The position numbers and the translations under genes are program-made. 33,089 bases of DNA, from contig JALORF010000013.1 in assembly GCA_025459195.1 (NCBI GenBank), positions 1 to 33,089 on the forward strand. The letters are read 5' to 3'. Below, one piece after another: positions 7,385 through 20,000 of this stretch. This DNA is from Beijerinckiaceae bacterium (GTDB lineage: Bacteria > Pseudomonadota > Alphaproteobacteria > Rhizobiales > Beijerinckiaceae). How positions within the stretch are numbered: position 1 is the stretch's first letter; every line of letters starts with the position of its first letter. The notes under the pieces are model-generated. The model saw only the letters and a list, made by a program, of their open reading frames with translations, was not told the origin of the DNA and ran no database searches.

Positions 7385-8800
7385 TCACGCGTCCAGGACC
7401 CAGGTGTCCTTGGTGCCGCCGCCCTGGCTGGAGTTGACCACGAGCGAGCCATCCTTGAGCGCAACCCGGGTCAAGCCGCCGGGCACGCAGCGGATGCCAT
7501 CGGAGCCGGTGAGCACGAAGGGCCTGAGATCGACATGGCGCGGAGCAACGCCAGAGGCCACAAAGGTCGGGCAGGTGGACAGCGCCAGCGTCGGCTGGGC
7601 GATGAAGCCTTCAGGTTCGGTCTTGAGCTTCTTGCGGAAGGTTTCGATCTGCGCCTTGGAGGCATGCGGGCCGACGAGCATGCCATAGCCGCCAGAGCCA
7701 TTGACCTCCTTGACGACCAGTTCGGGCAGGTGGTCGAGCACGTATTTCAGCGCATCGGGTTCCCGGCAGCGATGGGTCGGCACATTCTTCAGGATCGGCT
7801 CCTCGCCGGTATAGAAGCGCACGATCTCCGGCATGTAGCTGTAGACCGCCTTGTCGTCGGACACGCCGGTTCCGACCGCGTTGGTGAGGGTGACATTGCC
7901 GGCCTTGTAGGCTCCGATCAGGCCCGGCACGCCGAGCACGCTGTCGGCGCGGAAAGCGAGGGGGTCGATGTAGTCATCGTCGATCCGGCGATAGATCACG
8001 TCGACCCGCTTCGGCCCTTGCGTGGTGCGCATGTAGACGACCTCGTCGCGCACGAAGAGGTCAGAGCCTTCCACCAGTTCGATGCCGAGTTTGTCGGCCA
8101 GGAACGAGTGTTCATAGAAGGCAGAGTTGAACTGGCCTGGCGTCAGCAGCACGACGTTGGGATCGCGCGATGCGGTCCGCGGGGCCAGCGAGCGCAACGT
8201 GGCCAGCAAGGCATCGGGGTAATTCTCCACCGGCGCAACCCTGTGCTGCGAAAACAGTTCCGGGAAAAGCCTGAGCATGACCTCGCGGTTTTCCAGCATG
8301 TAGGACACGCCGGACGGGGTGCGGGCATTGTCTTCCAGCACATAGAACGTGTCGCCATCGACCCGCACGATGTCGATCCCGGCGATGTGGACGTAAAGAT
8401 CGTGCGGCACGGGCTGGTTGATCATTTGCAGGCAATAGCCGGCATTGCGATAGATCAGGTCCTCCGGAATGATGCCGGCGCGCAGGCATTCCTTCGGCCC
8501 GTAGATGTCCTTGAGGAACATGTTCAGCGCGGTGACCCGCTGGCGCAGGCCGCGATCCAGCAAGGACCACTCGGGGCCGGTGATGACACGGGGGATGATG
8601 TCGAAGGGGATCAGCCGTTCGGTGGATTGCTCGTCGCCATAGACCGCGAAGGTGATGCCGATCCGGCGGAAGAACACATCGGCCTGGCTGCGCCGCGTCG
8701 CGAATTCTTCGGGCGGCGTGTTCTTCAGCCAGGCTTCGAGTTTTGCATAGGCATCGCGCGTCGTGCCGTCAAAACCGCTCATCTCGTCAAAGGCTGCCAT
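7385..8800 (-). CDS. Circularly permuted ATP-grasp protein (type 2) of the Anbu operon
   Basis: This protein of 471 residues, the usual size for the family, is a predicted ATP-dependent carboxylate-amine ligase of the circularly permuted ATP-grasp group (DUF404/DUF407 type). Visible family elements include the N-terminal region FFRRIGITFAVYGD, the segment VLEDNARTPSGVSYMLENRE, and the C-terminal nucleotide-binding segment VVKEVNGSGGYGMLVGPHA. Comparative genomics (Iyer and colleagues on amidoligases) predicts that it forms a peptide bond in an unknown metabolite or protein tag, with alpha-E as partner. It is the first gene of the four-gene Anbu unit. The ATG at 8800 is preferred by homology; a purine-rich GAGGGATGAAG lies upstream at a rather long spacing, and an in-frame ATG six codons later is an alternative. 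Confidence 0.92.
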   Translation of the reverse strand: MAAFDEMSGFDGTTRDAYAKLEAWLKNTPPEEFATRRSQADVFFRRIGITFAVYGDEQSTERLIPFDIIPRVITGPEWSLLDRGLRQRVTALNMFLKDIYGPKECLRAGIIPEDLIYRNAGYCLQMINQPVPHDLYVHIAGIDIVRVDGDTFYVLEDNARTPSGVSYMLENREVMLRLFPELFSQHRVAPVENYPDALLATLRSLAPRTASRDPNVVLLTPGQFNSAFYEHSFLADKLGIELVEGSDLFVRDEVVYMRTTQGPKRVDVIYRRIDDDYIDPLAFRADSVLGVPGLIGAYKAGNVTLTNAVGTGVSDDKAVYSYMPEIVRFYTGEEPILKNVPTHRCREPDALKYVLDHLPELVVKEVNGSGGYGMLVGPHASKAQIETFRKKLKTEPEGFIAQPTLALSTCPTFVASGVAPRHVDLRPFVLTGSDGIRCVPGGLTRVALKDGSLVVNSSQGGGTKDTWVLDA

Positions 8801-9060
8801 CCGGCGTCTTCATCCCTCGGTCACTGGTCTTCTTCGGCGTGTCTTCTTGTTGACAGGACTGTGACAGGCAAAATTCAAGCCAGCAAGGGGCAAGTGCATC
8901 GGACAATTGCACTATTTGCGCTTGTTGATGCGCGGCTGTCTGCCGTGCCGCACCTTGCAATCCCGGCGCCGCCGCCGGATGCTCCGGATCGTCGGGCCCG
9001 ACGAACCGGACGGTTGCCAGGTCAAGATCCAGTCGGTGATCGGCTGAGCGGGGCGGGGCG
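8801..9060. other. Intergenic region upstream of the Anbu operon and downstream of the glycogen operon
   Basis: The 260 nt between the ATP-grasp start and the glgX-malQ stop hold no convincing gene. The promoter of the Anbu unit should lie here on the minus strand, but I see no sigma-70 pair that I would defend. A short inverted repeat, agtgca at 8893-8898 and tgcact at 8908-8913 with a 9 nt spacer, is a possible operator. No clear terminator with a T-run follows glgX-malQ. Confidence 0.4.
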
Positions 9061-12000
9061 TCAGCCGCGCTGGTCGCGCACTGCCGACAAGATGGCGTTC
9101 GCGAGCGGGGAGGCCAGCAGCGCGCCAATCTCCGGAGCCAGGACCCGGCGCCAGTTGGCGCGTTCCCGGTCGGTGCCCGGCAGGTTGATGCGGGTGGCAT
9201 CGCCGGCCAGATCATCCGCCTGGACCAACATCAGCACCGAGGGCGATGCCGCAAGGAAGTGGTGGATCTGCGCCACGGCCTGCGGCGTGAGGTCGGGTCC
9301 GTTGCCAAGGGTGACTCCGGCGCGGGCCATTGCCGCCAGCAAGGCAGCCTTTTCCATTGCACGCTCAGCCTGCAGTTCGGCTTTAAGGTGGACGGGCAAA
9401 AGGCCGAGCCCGATGATTTCCGAAAGATCGCTGCCTTGCCACCAGCCGGCCAGCGTCGGCAGATCGTGGGTGCCGACGCAAGCGGCGGCCATGGCAGGAT
9501 ATTGCGCGGGCGGCACGAAATCCTGCCCGTCGCGCTCGAGCCAGAGCACGCGATAGGAGAGGAGCTTGCGCTCGTCCATCGCGGCGCGAAAGCCATCCGG
9601 CACAGTGCCGAGGTCTTCGCCGATCACCATGCAGCGTGCGCGCTGGCTTTCCAGTGCCAGCACGGCCAGATGCGCGTCGCGGTCATAGCCGACATAGGCG
9701 CCTTCTGTGGCGGAGCCTCCGTCAGGCACCCAGAACAGGCGTTGCAAGCCCATGGCGTGGTCGATGCGCAGTGCTCCCGCATGCCGCATGTTCGCGGCCA
9801 GCAAGCGGCCAAAACTGCGATAGCCATCGCGCTCGGTTGCGAGAGGGTCCGGTGCAGGCAGGTTCCAGACCTGTCCGTTCGCTGCAAACGGATCGGGCGG
9901 CGCGCCGATCGAGACGCCGCGCGCCAGCCTGTGCTGGCAGGCCCAGGCCTCAGCCCCGTCCGGTGCCGAGCCCACGGCCAGATCGCGATACAGGCCGAGG
10001 GCAAGGCCGGTGGCTGCCGCCGCGTCGGCAAGCGCGCGCTCGCAAAGCCATTGCTGGAATTGCACAAACCGGATGTCGGCTCGATGGCCCGCCGCGAAGC
10101 TGGCGATTGCGGCCGGTTCGGCATCGCGCAGCGCTTGCGGCCATTGCTGCCACGGCTTGCCGCGCTGCTGGGCACTGATGGCTTCGAACGCGGCGAAATG
10201 GGCCAGATCGTCGCCGCCTGCGGCGATGAAGCCTGAGAACTCATCCTGAAGGGCGGCAAAAGAGCTGCCGGCTGCATGCTGCATGGCGCTGAAGGCTGCC
10301 GCCAGCATCTCGCGCTTGGCCTGCCAGATCGCTGGATAGTCGACCACGGTGCGCGCAGCGCTGGCCGTGAAAAGGGTTTCATGCCGCGCCAGCACATGCC
10401 GCAGGGCCGGAACGCTGGCGAAAGGCCCGCTGGCGAGATCAAGATAGATCGGATCGAGAAAACGCCGGTCACTCGGATGATACGGGCTGGCGCGCTCGCG
10501 GTCATGGCCGAACTGGGCATGCATCGGGTTGAGCCCGAGTGTCGCCGCCCCTTGCTCGGCAGCCATGCGGCCAAACCTGGCCAATGTGGTGAAGTCACCG
10601 ATGCCCTGATCGCCATCGCGGCGCAGGCCATAGAGGTGGGCTGCGATGCCGAAGGGGCGACGCTCCAGCCCGTCGGGCAGCCAGCAGGTGCGCGGCGCGA
10701 TGATCAGCGCGCATGTCTCCTCCGGGTGATCCTCGATGCCAAGCGTGTAGCGTCCCGCCGGCAGCGGCGGCAGGCCCACTTGGCGATGCTGGCGCGGCCT
10801 GCCATCGAGACCGCTGCGCTCATGGATGTCGCCGGTTGAGGGGGGGACCGGCAGGCGTTCAACGCTGCCATCTTCTCCTTGAAGCCGCAGCATGACCTGC
10901 CGGCCAGGCGACGGGGGCAGGGCCACGCGCAGAGGCGCATGTGCGGTGCCGATGAGGTTTAGGGGAAGTGCGCGTTCGTCACGCAGCGCCACGAGGCTTG
11001 CAAGGCTCTCACGCGCGTCTGCGGAGCTGGCTGCGGGCAGGCGCATGGCGGCCAGCAGGGCCCGCTGCACATCGGGCGTCACGGCATGATGGTGGCCCGA
11101 GACCTCCCACCAGTCCGGCGCGATGCCGGCGGCAGCGGCCAGCCGTGCCAGCAGGGCCGGGTCAGTCGGCGAGGGGCGGCGCGGGCGGGCGCTGGCCGTC
11201 TCCGTCAGGCACAGGACCGAGCGTGGTGCAACCTGCAGGGTCTCGCCCGCCGGGGTGTGATCCGCCAGCACCCAGTCATGGCTCTGCCTCGGGTCCGGCA
11301 GCACGCAGTCAACCGGTGCCTGCCCGGCATGGAGGATGACGATGGCGCGGCTGGCCCGGCTCTCATCTGGCGCGTGCAACAGGGCGATGAGCAGGCGGTT
11401 GTCCGGATCGGACCAGTCATGCTGCTGCATCGGTTGGCCGTCGGCGCGGAGCCAGGTCACATCAGGCAGGCCGCTCGCGTCCACAGGGTGGCCGGTGAGG
11501 GCTGCGTCGGCATGCAGGGCTGGCGTTGCCAGCCTGAGGCGGATCAGGCCGGCGGCGTGGGCCACCAGTTCCGTGTCGGCGTCGGTCCAATCCAGCCAGG
11601 ACAGGGCGTTGTCCTGGGCATAGGCATTGTTGTTGCCGCCCTGGCTGCGGCCCATCTCGTCGCCCATGGCGAGCATCGGCGTGCCGCGCGAGAGCAGCAA
11701 GGTTGCCAGCAACGCCCGCTGGTCTGCCGCACGCGCCGCCTGGATGGCCGCATCGGCGGTGTGGCCTTCCACGCCGTGGTTCCAGCTCAGGTTGGTGTCA
11801 GTGCCGTCGCGATTGTCCTCGCCGTTGGCCTCGTTGTGCTTGTCTGCATGGCTGACAAGGTCTGCCAGCGTGAAGCCATCATGCGCTGTGATGAAGTTGA
11901 TGCTGCGTGACACGGGGCGCTTGCGAGCCGCGAACACATCGGCCGAGCCGGCGAAGCGGGTGGCCATTTCGCCGATCATGCCAGCATCGCCGCGCCAAAA

Positions 12001-13232
12001 CCGCCGCGCTGTGTCGCGATAGCGGTCATTCCACTCGCCCCAGCCAGCGGGAAAGCGCCCGAGCTGGTAGCCGCCCATTCCGATGTCCCACGGCTCGGCG
12101 ATCAGCTTGAGCCGGCCGAGCACCGGGTCCTGGGTGATGGCGGCCAGTAGCGGGTGGTCGGAATCGAAGCCATCGGCGCGCCGCCCCAGCGTGGTGGCGA
12201 GGTCAAAACGAAACCCATGGATGCCGCCGCGCTGGGCAAAGCGCCGAAGGCTGTCCATGGCCAGGCGCAGCACGGCAGGCCGCTCCAGCGCCAGCGTGTT
12301 GCCGCAGCCGGCATCGTTGGCGTAGCGGCGCGGATCGTGGCAATCGAGCCGGTAGTAGCTCGCATTGTCGAGGCCGCGCAGCGAAACGGTGGGGCCGAGT
12401 TCATCGCCTTCGCCGCTGTGGTTCAGCACGACATCGAGCAGGGTTTCGATGCCGGCCGCTTCCAGTTTTTCGGTCGTGGCGGCGATCTCGTCCCAACCGC
12501 CAGGGGCGAGGCGCGGGTCGGGCGCACCGAAGGCCACCGGATTGTAGCCCCAGTAGTTGCTCAGACCCAGCGGGCCGAGATGGCGCTCGTCGAGCCAGGC
12601 AGCGACGGGCAGCAGCTCCACGCTGCTGATGCCGAGATCGGCCAGATGCTTCAGCGCGGCAGGATGGCCGAGGCCCGCGAAGGTGCCGCGCTTTGCTTCC
12701 GGCACCCTCGGGTGCAGTCTTGTGAAGCCACGCACATGCATCTCGTAGATCACGGTGCGGTTCCAAGGCACAGGCGCTGCCGACAACAAGGGCGCCGCGG
12801 GAGCCAGGATCACCGCCTTGGGCATGAAAGGGCCGCTGTCGGCATCATCGAAGGACAGGTCGGCGTCCGGATGTCCGATCTGGAAGCCGAACATCGACGG
12901 GTGCAGCGCAAAAGGCCGGTCGATCAGCCCGGCATGCGGATCCAGCAGCAGCTTGTGGGCATTGAAGCGGTGCCCCTCGCGCGGGGCGTGCGGCCCGTGG
13001 GCGCGCAGGCCATAGCGCATGCCTGGCCTCAGACCCTCGACATGGCCGTGAAAAACATCGCCCGTCCGCTCTGGAAGGACGATGCGGGCGGTCTCGCGAT
13101 CGGCTTCATCGAACAGGCACAGCTCGATCCGCTTGGCGTTCGCCGAGAACACGGCGACGTTTGCGCCGCCAGCATCGACAGTCACGCCAAGAGGATCAGG
13201 CGTGCCGGGCCTGAGGCGGAAACCGGAAGCCA

Positions 13233-13233
<1 letters not shown>
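9061..13233 (-). CDS. glgX-malQ: Fusion of glycogen debranching enzyme (GlgX) and 4-alpha-glucanotransferase (MalQ)
   Basis: A single 1390-residue frame joins two enzymes normally encoded separately. Residues 1 to about 670 are GlgX (CBM48 plus GH13), which removes alpha-1,6 branches from phosphorylase limit dextrin. The GH13 nucleophile Asp344 lies in GFRFDLA, the acid/base Glu380 in LIAEPWDIG, and His451-Asp452 in TAHDGFT. After a linker at about 672-690, the rest is a GH77 MalQ amylomaltase, which disproportionates maltodextrins: Asp1158 in LRIDHAMG, Glu1206 in VIGEDLG, Asp1257 in THDLPT. Both active sites look complete. The ATG shares one base with the pgm stop (TGATG), suggesting translational coupling. 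As the last gene of the operon it would turn branched dextrin into glucose and longer chains for GlgP. No stop or frameshift separates the halves. Confidence 0.95.
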
Positions 13234-14906
<1,673 letters not shown>

Positions 14907-16337
14907 TCAGTGCGTGGCGATCAGCGCGCGGTAGAGGTCGGCATACTGGCGGGCAGGGCTGCGCCAGGAGACGTCGCGGCCCATGCCGGCGCTGCCAAGC
15001 GCTGCGAAACGGCGCGGAGTTGCGAACAGGGCGGCGGTGCGCGCAACCGCGCCGCGCAAGCCATCCGCTGTGAGTTCATCGAACACCACGCCCGTGATCC
15101 CGTCTTCCACCGTGTCAGCCAGCCCGCCGACTCGGGAGACGACGGGCACCGAGCCATAGCGCAAGGCGCAGAGCTGCGTCAGCCCGCAGGGTTCGAACCG
15201 TGATGGCACGATCAGCGCATCCACGCCTGCCTGGATCTGGTGCGCCAGCGCCTCGTCATAGCCGATCTGCACGCCGATCTGGCCGGGATGGCTCGCCGCT
15301 GCCTGCCGGAAGCGTTGCTCCAGCGCTGGTTCGCCGGCTCCCAGCAGCACAAGCTGTGCGCCGAGGGCCAGCACGTCATCGAGGACATCGGCCAGCAGGT
15401 CGAGGCCCTTCTGCCAGGACAGGCGGCTGACCACGCCAAAGAGCAGCGTCTTGCGGTCTGTTGCAAGCCCGAAGCGCTGCTGGAGAGCAGCCTTGCAGGC
15501 CTTGCGGCCCGCCGGCGCTGCCACACTGAAACGGGCTGCGATCAGCGGGTCGGTCTCGGGGTTCCACACGGTGGTGTCGATGCCGTTGAGGATGCCGGAC
15601 ATGGTCGTGCCCCGATAGCGCAGCAGCCCGTCAAAGCCCATGCCGCCGGCTTCGGTGCGGATTTCATCGGCATAGGTTGGCGAGACCGTGGTGACATGGC
15701 TGGCCAGTTGCAGCCCGGCCTTGAGATAGCCGATCGCGCCATGATGCTCGAAGCCGTCAAAGCGGAAGCCCGAGGCGGGCAAGCCGAGCACCGGCAAGAG
15801 GCTGGCTGGAAACTGCCCCTGGAAGGCGAGGTTGTGGACGGTGAACACCGATGGCGGCGGCTTCGGCCCGCCATGGTGCAGGTAAGCCGCCGTCAGCCCG
15901 GCCTGCCAGTCATGGGCGTGGACGAGCTTTGGCTGGTAGCCCTTGACCGCACCGCGCCCGACGCTGGCCGCGATGGCCGACAGTGCCGCGAAGCGCAGCG
16001 CATTGTCGGGCCAGTCCCGACCATCGGGGCCCAGGTAGGGGTTGCCGTCACGGGCATAAAGATGGGGGCAGTCGAGCGCCAGCAGATCGAGGCCGGAGGC
16101 GGTGCCGCGCAGCAATCGGGCCGGCCCGCCGAACAGGTCGGCGATCGCCAGAACGGGCCGGGCCCCGCCAAGCGCTGCCAGGACGGCGGGATAGCCCGGA
16201 ACCAGCGTGGTCACGGCCACGCCTTCGTCCGCCAGCGCGCCGGGCAGGGCGCCGGCCACGTCCGCCAGACCGCCAGTCTTGACCAGCGGAAAGATTTCCG
16301 ACGTGACGGAAAGAACGGGGATGGGACGCTGTGCCAT
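14907..16337 (-). CDS. glgA: Glycogen synthase (ADP-glucose)
   Basis: GlgA transfers glucose from ADP-glucose to the non-reducing end of alpha-1,4-glucan (GT5 family). The 476-residue form starts at the ATG at 16337 ([14 protein letters not shown]); the frame extends 18 codons further into glgC, which I discount because family members begin close to this point. The N-terminal ADP-glucose site motif KTGGLADV has its Lys at about residue 20, and the C-terminal catalytic region [10 protein letters not shown] has its Glu at about 382. The start is 14 nt after the glgC stop, and pgm follows 33 nt downstream. The Shine-Dalgarno is weak, which would fit translation coupled to glgC. Confidence 0.94.
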   Translation of the reverse strand: MAQRPIPVLSVTSEIFPLVKTGGLADVAGALPGALADEGVAVTTLVPGYPAVLAALGGARPVLAIADLFGGPARLLRGTASGLDLLALDCPHLYARDGNPYLGPDGRDWPDNALRFAALSAIAASVGRGAVKGYQPKLVHAHDWQAGLTAAYLHHGGPKPPPSVFTVHNLAFQGQFPASLLPVLGLPASGFRFDGFEHHGAIGYLKAGLQLASHVTTVSPTYADEIRTEAGGMGFDGLLRYRGTTMSGILNGIDTTVWNPETDPLIAARFSVAAPAGRKACKAALQQRFGLATDRKTLLFGVVSRLSWQKGLDLLADVLDDVLALGAQLVLLGAGEPALEQRFRQAAASHPGQIGVQIGYDEALAHQIQAGVDALIVPSRFEPCGLTQLCALRYGSVPVVSRVGGLADTVEDGITGVVFDELTADGLRGAVARTAALFATPRRFAALGSAGMGRDVSWRSPARQYADLYRALIATH

Positions 16338-16351
16338 GGTCGCGACGTGCG

Positions 16352-17662
16352 TCACCCGAGTCGGTCGATCATGGCCTGGGTGATCAGGCACACGCCCTTT
16401 TCGCTGCGCCGGAAGCGCTGGGCATCAAGCACAGGGTCCTCGCCGACAACCAGCCCGTCAGGGATGACGACGCCGCGATCAACCACGACCTTGCTCAGAT
16501 GCGCGCCACGCCCGATTTCGACATAGGGAAGGATGACGGCCTCTTCGATGCGGGAATACGAATTCACGCGCGCCCCGGTGCACAGCAAGGTGCGCCTGAG
16601 ACTGGAGCCGGACACGATGCAGCCACCGGAGACGAGCGATGAGACCGCCATGCCGCGCCGACCATCTTCATCATGCACGAACTTGGCCGGCGGGGTGATC
16701 TCGCCATAGGTCCAGATCGGCCAGTCGCGGTCATAGATGTCGAGGTCGGGCACCACATCGGTCAGGTCGATGTTGGCTTCCCAGTAGGCATCGATGGTGC
16801 CGACATCGCGCCAGTAGGAACTGGCCTCCTTGCTGGAGCGGATGCATGAGCGCGAAAAGTGGTGGGCATAGGCTTTGCCGTGCTTGACCAGATAAGGGAT
16901 GATGTCCTTGCCGAAATCGCGGCTGGACTGGGGGTCGGCCGCATCCCGCTGCAATTCCGCCAGCAGGAACCTGGTGCGGAACACGTAGATGCCCATGCTG
17001 GCGAGAGCCATGTCGGGCTTGCCCGGCATCGCGGGCGGATCGGCGGGTTTTTCGAGGAAATCGACGATCCGGTCCTGCGCATCGATGTGCATCACGCCGA
17101 AGCCCGTTGCCTCGGTGCGAGGCACTTCGAGGCAGCCGATGGTGACATCGGCCCCGGTGTTGGCATGCTGCTGAAGCATGTGCTCGTAGTCCATCTTGTA
17201 GACATGGTCGCCCGCCAGGATGACCATGTAATCGGCGCCGGCGGTCTCGATGATGTCGATGTTCTGGTAAACGGCATCGGCGGTGCCGGCATACCACTTG
17301 TCCTCTGATATGCGCTGGCTGGCCGGCAGGATGTCGAAGCTCTCGTTGCGTTCCTGCCGGAAGAAGTTCCAGCCGCGCTGCAAATGCCGGATCAGGCTGT
17401 GCGCCTTGTATTGCGTGGCAACGCCGATGCGCCTGATGCCGGAGTTGAGCGCGTTCGAAAGGGCAAAATCGATGATGCGCGCCTTGCCGCCGAAATACAC
17501 CGCCGGCTTGGCGCGTCGGTCGGTCAATTCCATCAGCCGGCTGCCGCGCCCGCCTGCCAGCACATAGGCCATGGCGGAGCGGGACAGGGGCGCGCTGGCC
17601 CCGACCGACCGGTTGATCGAGGGCGCGGCGTCAATGTCGCTGGTCCTGATCCGTGTCGGCAT
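16352..17662 (-). CDS. glgC: Glucose-1-phosphate adenylyltransferase (ADP-glucose pyrophosphorylase)
   Basis: GlgC makes ADP-glucose from ATP and glucose-1-phosphate, the committed and allosterically controlled step of bacterial glycogen synthesis. The product has 436 residues. The nucleotide-binding motif [10 protein letters not shown] lies at about 34-43, followed by [18 protein letters not shown] and a C-terminal left-handed beta-helix region. The sequence resembles the Agrobacterium enzyme, whose class is activated by fructose-6-phosphate and pyruvate; that regulation is family knowledge and not visible directly. GGGAG lies about 10 nt before the ATG. The N-terminus is somewhat longer than in Agrobacterium, so a shorter start is possible. 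The gene lies 73 nt after glgB. Confidence 0.95.
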   Translation of the reverse strand: MPTRIRTSDIDAAPSINRSVGASAPLSRSAMAYVLAGGRGSRLMELTDRRAKPAVYFGGKARIIDFALSNALNSGIRRIGVATQYKAHSLIRHLQRGWNFFRQERNESFDILPASQRISEDKWYAGTADAVYQNIDIIETAGADYMVILAGDHVYKMDYEHMLQQHANTGADVTIGCLEVPRTEATGFGVMHIDAQDRIVDFLEKPADPPAMPGKPDMALASMGIYVFRTRFLLAELQRDAADPQSSRDFGKDIIPYLVKHGKAYAHHFSRSCIRSSKEASSYWRDVGTIDAYWEANIDLTDVVPDLDIYDRDWPIWTYGEITPPAKFVHDEDGRRGMAVSSLVSGGCIVSGSSLRRTLLCTGARVNSYSRIEEAVILPYVEIGRGAHLSKVVVDRGVVIPDGLVVGEDPVLDAQRFRRSEKGVCLITQAMIDRLG

Positions 17663-17735
17663 GGCGGCAACTCTCCCTGTGGGTGCTTCCGGGCCTGCGG
17701 ATCTTGAGCCCGCCAGCCGGTCGAAACGATTGAGA

Positions 17736-19988
17736 TCAGCCTAGTCTGCCATCCTGTGCGGTGGAAGGCTCGAATTGGAGATAGAGCGTCGCCAGCGGCG
17801 GGATGGTCAGGCAGGCCGATGCCGGTTGGCCGTGGGCTGCTTCCGCTTGCGCCCAGACCTGCCCGCCATTGCCTGCACCGCTGCCGCCATAGCTGCCGGC
17901 ATCGGTGTTGAGAATTTCGCGCCAGAGCCCGGCATGGGGCAGGCCGATGCGGTAGCCCTCGCGCCGGACTGGCGTGAAGTTGCAGACCACGACAACCGGC
18001 GGGCTGCCGTCATCCGAGAGCCTCAGCCAGACGAAGACGGATTGCTCCGCATCGTCGCCGACGATCCATTGGAAGCCTTCGGCCTCGCAATCGAGCCGGT
18101 GCAGGGCCGGAACAGACCGGTGCAGGTGGTTGAGATCGCGCACCAGCAGTTGCACGCCGCGGTGGGCGGGCGCATCGCACAGGTGCCAATCGAGGCTGGT
18201 TTCGTGGTTCCATTCGCCGCGTTGGCCGAATTCCTGGCCCATGAACAGCAGCTTCTTGCCGGGGTGGCCCCACATGAAGCCGTAATAGGCCCTGAGGTTG
18301 GCGAATTGCTGCCAGTCGTCGCCGGGCATGCGGCCAAGGATCGAGCCCTTGCCGTGTACGACCTCGTCATGGGAGAGCGGCAGCACGAAGTTCTCGGTGA
18401 AAGCATAGAGCAGGCCGAAGGTCATCTGGTCATGGTGCCAGCGGCGGTGGGCAGGCTCCTTGGCCATGTAGCGCAGGGTGTCGTTCATCCAGCCCATGTT
18501 CCACTTGAACCCGAAGCCCAACCCGCCGGCATGCACGGGCTGCGACACGCCGGGCCATGAGGTCGATTCCTCGGCAATGGTGGCCGTGCCGGGATGCTGG
18601 CCATAGGCCAGTGTGTTGACGTGGCGGAGGAAGGCCACGGCTTCGAGATTCTGGTTGCCGCCATGGATATTGGGCAGCCACTCGCCATCCTTGCGCGAGT
18701 AGTCGAGGTAGAGCATCGAGGCGACGGCATCGACGCGCAAGGCATCGATGTGGAAGGCATCCAGCCAGTAGAGTGCGTTCGCGGCCAGGATGTTTGCCAC
18801 CTCCGTGCGGCCGAAATCGTAGATCGCCGTGTTCCAATCCGGATGGAAGCCCTTGCGCGGGTCGGCGTGCTCATAGAGCGCCGTGCCGTCGAAGCGGGCG
18901 AGGCCGTGAACATCGGTCGGGAAGTGGGCCGGCACCCAATCGATGATGACAGCGAGCCCGGCCCGGTGCGCGGCATCGACGAAGCGCCGGAACCCGTCGG
19001 GATCGCCAAAGCGGCTGGACGGCGCGAACAGGCCGATGGGCTGGTAGCCCCAGGAGGCATCGAGCGGATGTTCCGAGACCGGCATCAGTTCGAGATGGGT
19101 GAAGCCCATCCAGACGGCATAGGGGATCAGTTCGGCTGCCAGCCGGTCATAATCGAGATAGCCGCCATCTCCGCTTCTGCGCCAGGAGCCGAGATGGACC
19201 TCGTAGGTCGTCATCGGCGCGCGGCGCTGGTTCCGCTGGCTGCGAAGCGCCATCCAGCCGTGATCGCTCCAGACATGGGCGGAAGGCCCGGCCACTTTCG
19301 AGGCCGTCGAGGGGCGCATTTCCGCCGCCATGCCCATCGGATCGGCCTTGAGGGGCAAAAGCTCGCCGCCCGGACCGGTGATCTCGTATTTGTAGGCGGT
19401 GCCGGCTGCGACGCCGGGCGCGAAAATCTCCCAGAGCCCCGAGGTAACCCGCTTGCGCATCTGGTGTCGGCGGCCATCCCAGGCATTGAAATCACCCACC
19501 ACCGACACGCGCGACGCATGCGGGGCCCAGACGGCGAAGTGAACGCCCTCAATGCCCTGATGACGCATCGGATGCGCGCCGAGCCGGTTGTAGAGCGTCC
19601 GATGCGTGCCTTCGAGCAGCAGGTGGTCATCGAGTTCGCCGAGCACTGGCCCGAACGCATAAGGATCGTCGAGTTCCCAACTGGCGCTGGCATTGCCCGC
19701 CTTCAGACGGTAGCCGGCAGCGCTGCCATGGGGCAGCAGGCCCTCGAAGAAGCCGGCATCATGTCGCCGGAAGAGATGGGCAAGCGGCTTGCCGCCGCGC
19801 TCGATCACGCTGACGGTCTCGGCATGCGGCACGAAAGCACGGATGACGACGCCCTTGGGCACGGAATGCGGCCCAAGCAGGGCGAAAGGATCACCATGGC
19901 GTGCTTCGACCAGGGCCGCGATCTGCGCATCGGAGGCACGCCAGTCGGCACCCGAGATGTCGTCAGCCCGTGTCGGTCGTCGTGACAC
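17736..19988 (-). CDS. glgB: 1,4-alpha-glucan branching enzyme
   Basis: GlgB cuts alpha-1,4 chains and rejoins them as alpha-1,6 branches. The 750-residue protein has an N-terminal branching-enzyme domain, a CBM48 module and a GH13 catalytic barrel. The catalytic residues are visible: nucleophile Asp420 in LRVDAVASM, acid/base Glu473 in [10 protein letters not shown] and Asp541 in LSHDEVVHG. The start is GTG at 19986-19988, supported by GGAG 5 nt upstream, and lies 12 nt after the glgP stop. The length is close to E. coli GlgB. It is the second gene of the operon. Confidence 0.96.
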   Translation of the reverse strand: MSRRPTRADDISGADWRASDAQIAALVEARHGDPFALLGPHSVPKGVVIRAFVPHAETVSVIERGGKPLAHLFRRHDAGFFEGLLPHGSAAGYRLKAGNASASWELDDPYAFGPVLGELDDHLLLEGTHRTLYNRLGAHPMRHQGIEGVHFAVWAPHASRVSVVGDFNAWDGRRHQMRKRVTSGLWEIFAPGVAAGTAYKYEITGPGGELLPLKADPMGMAAEMRPSTASKVAGPSAHVWSDHGWMALRSQRNQRRAPMTTYEVHLGSWRRSGDGGYLDYDRLAAELIPYAVWMGFTHLELMPVSEHPLDASWGYQPIGLFAPSSRFGDPDGFRRFVDAAHRAGLAVIIDWVPAHFPTDVHGLARFDGTALYEHADPRKGFHPDWNTAIYDFGRTEVANILAANALYWLDAFHIDALRVDAVASMLYLDYSRKDGEWLPNIHGGNQNLEAVAFLRHVNTLAYGQHPGTATIAEESTSWPGVSQPVHAGGLGFGFKWNMGWMNDTLRYMAKEPAHRRWHHDQMTFGLLYAFTENFVLPLSHDEVVHGKGSILGRMPGDDWQQFANLRAYYGFMWGHPGKKLLFMGQEFGQRGEWNHETSLDWHLCDAPAHRGVQLLVRDLNHLHRSVPALHRLDCEAEGFQWIVGDDAEQSVFVWLRLSDDGSPPVVVVCNFTPVRREGYRIGLPHAGLWREILNTDAGSYGGSGAGNGGQVWAQAEAAHGQPASACLTIPPLATLYLQFEPSTAQDGRLG

Positions 19989-20000
19989 CTCAGCTCCGCT

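Noticed and set aside
7355-9556. A 733-codon plus-strand open frame opposite the ATP-grasp gene and the end of glgX-malQ
   Set aside because: It is antisense to two well-recognised genes, crosses their intergenic gap and has the low-complexity composition expected of a shadow frame in GC-rich DNA.
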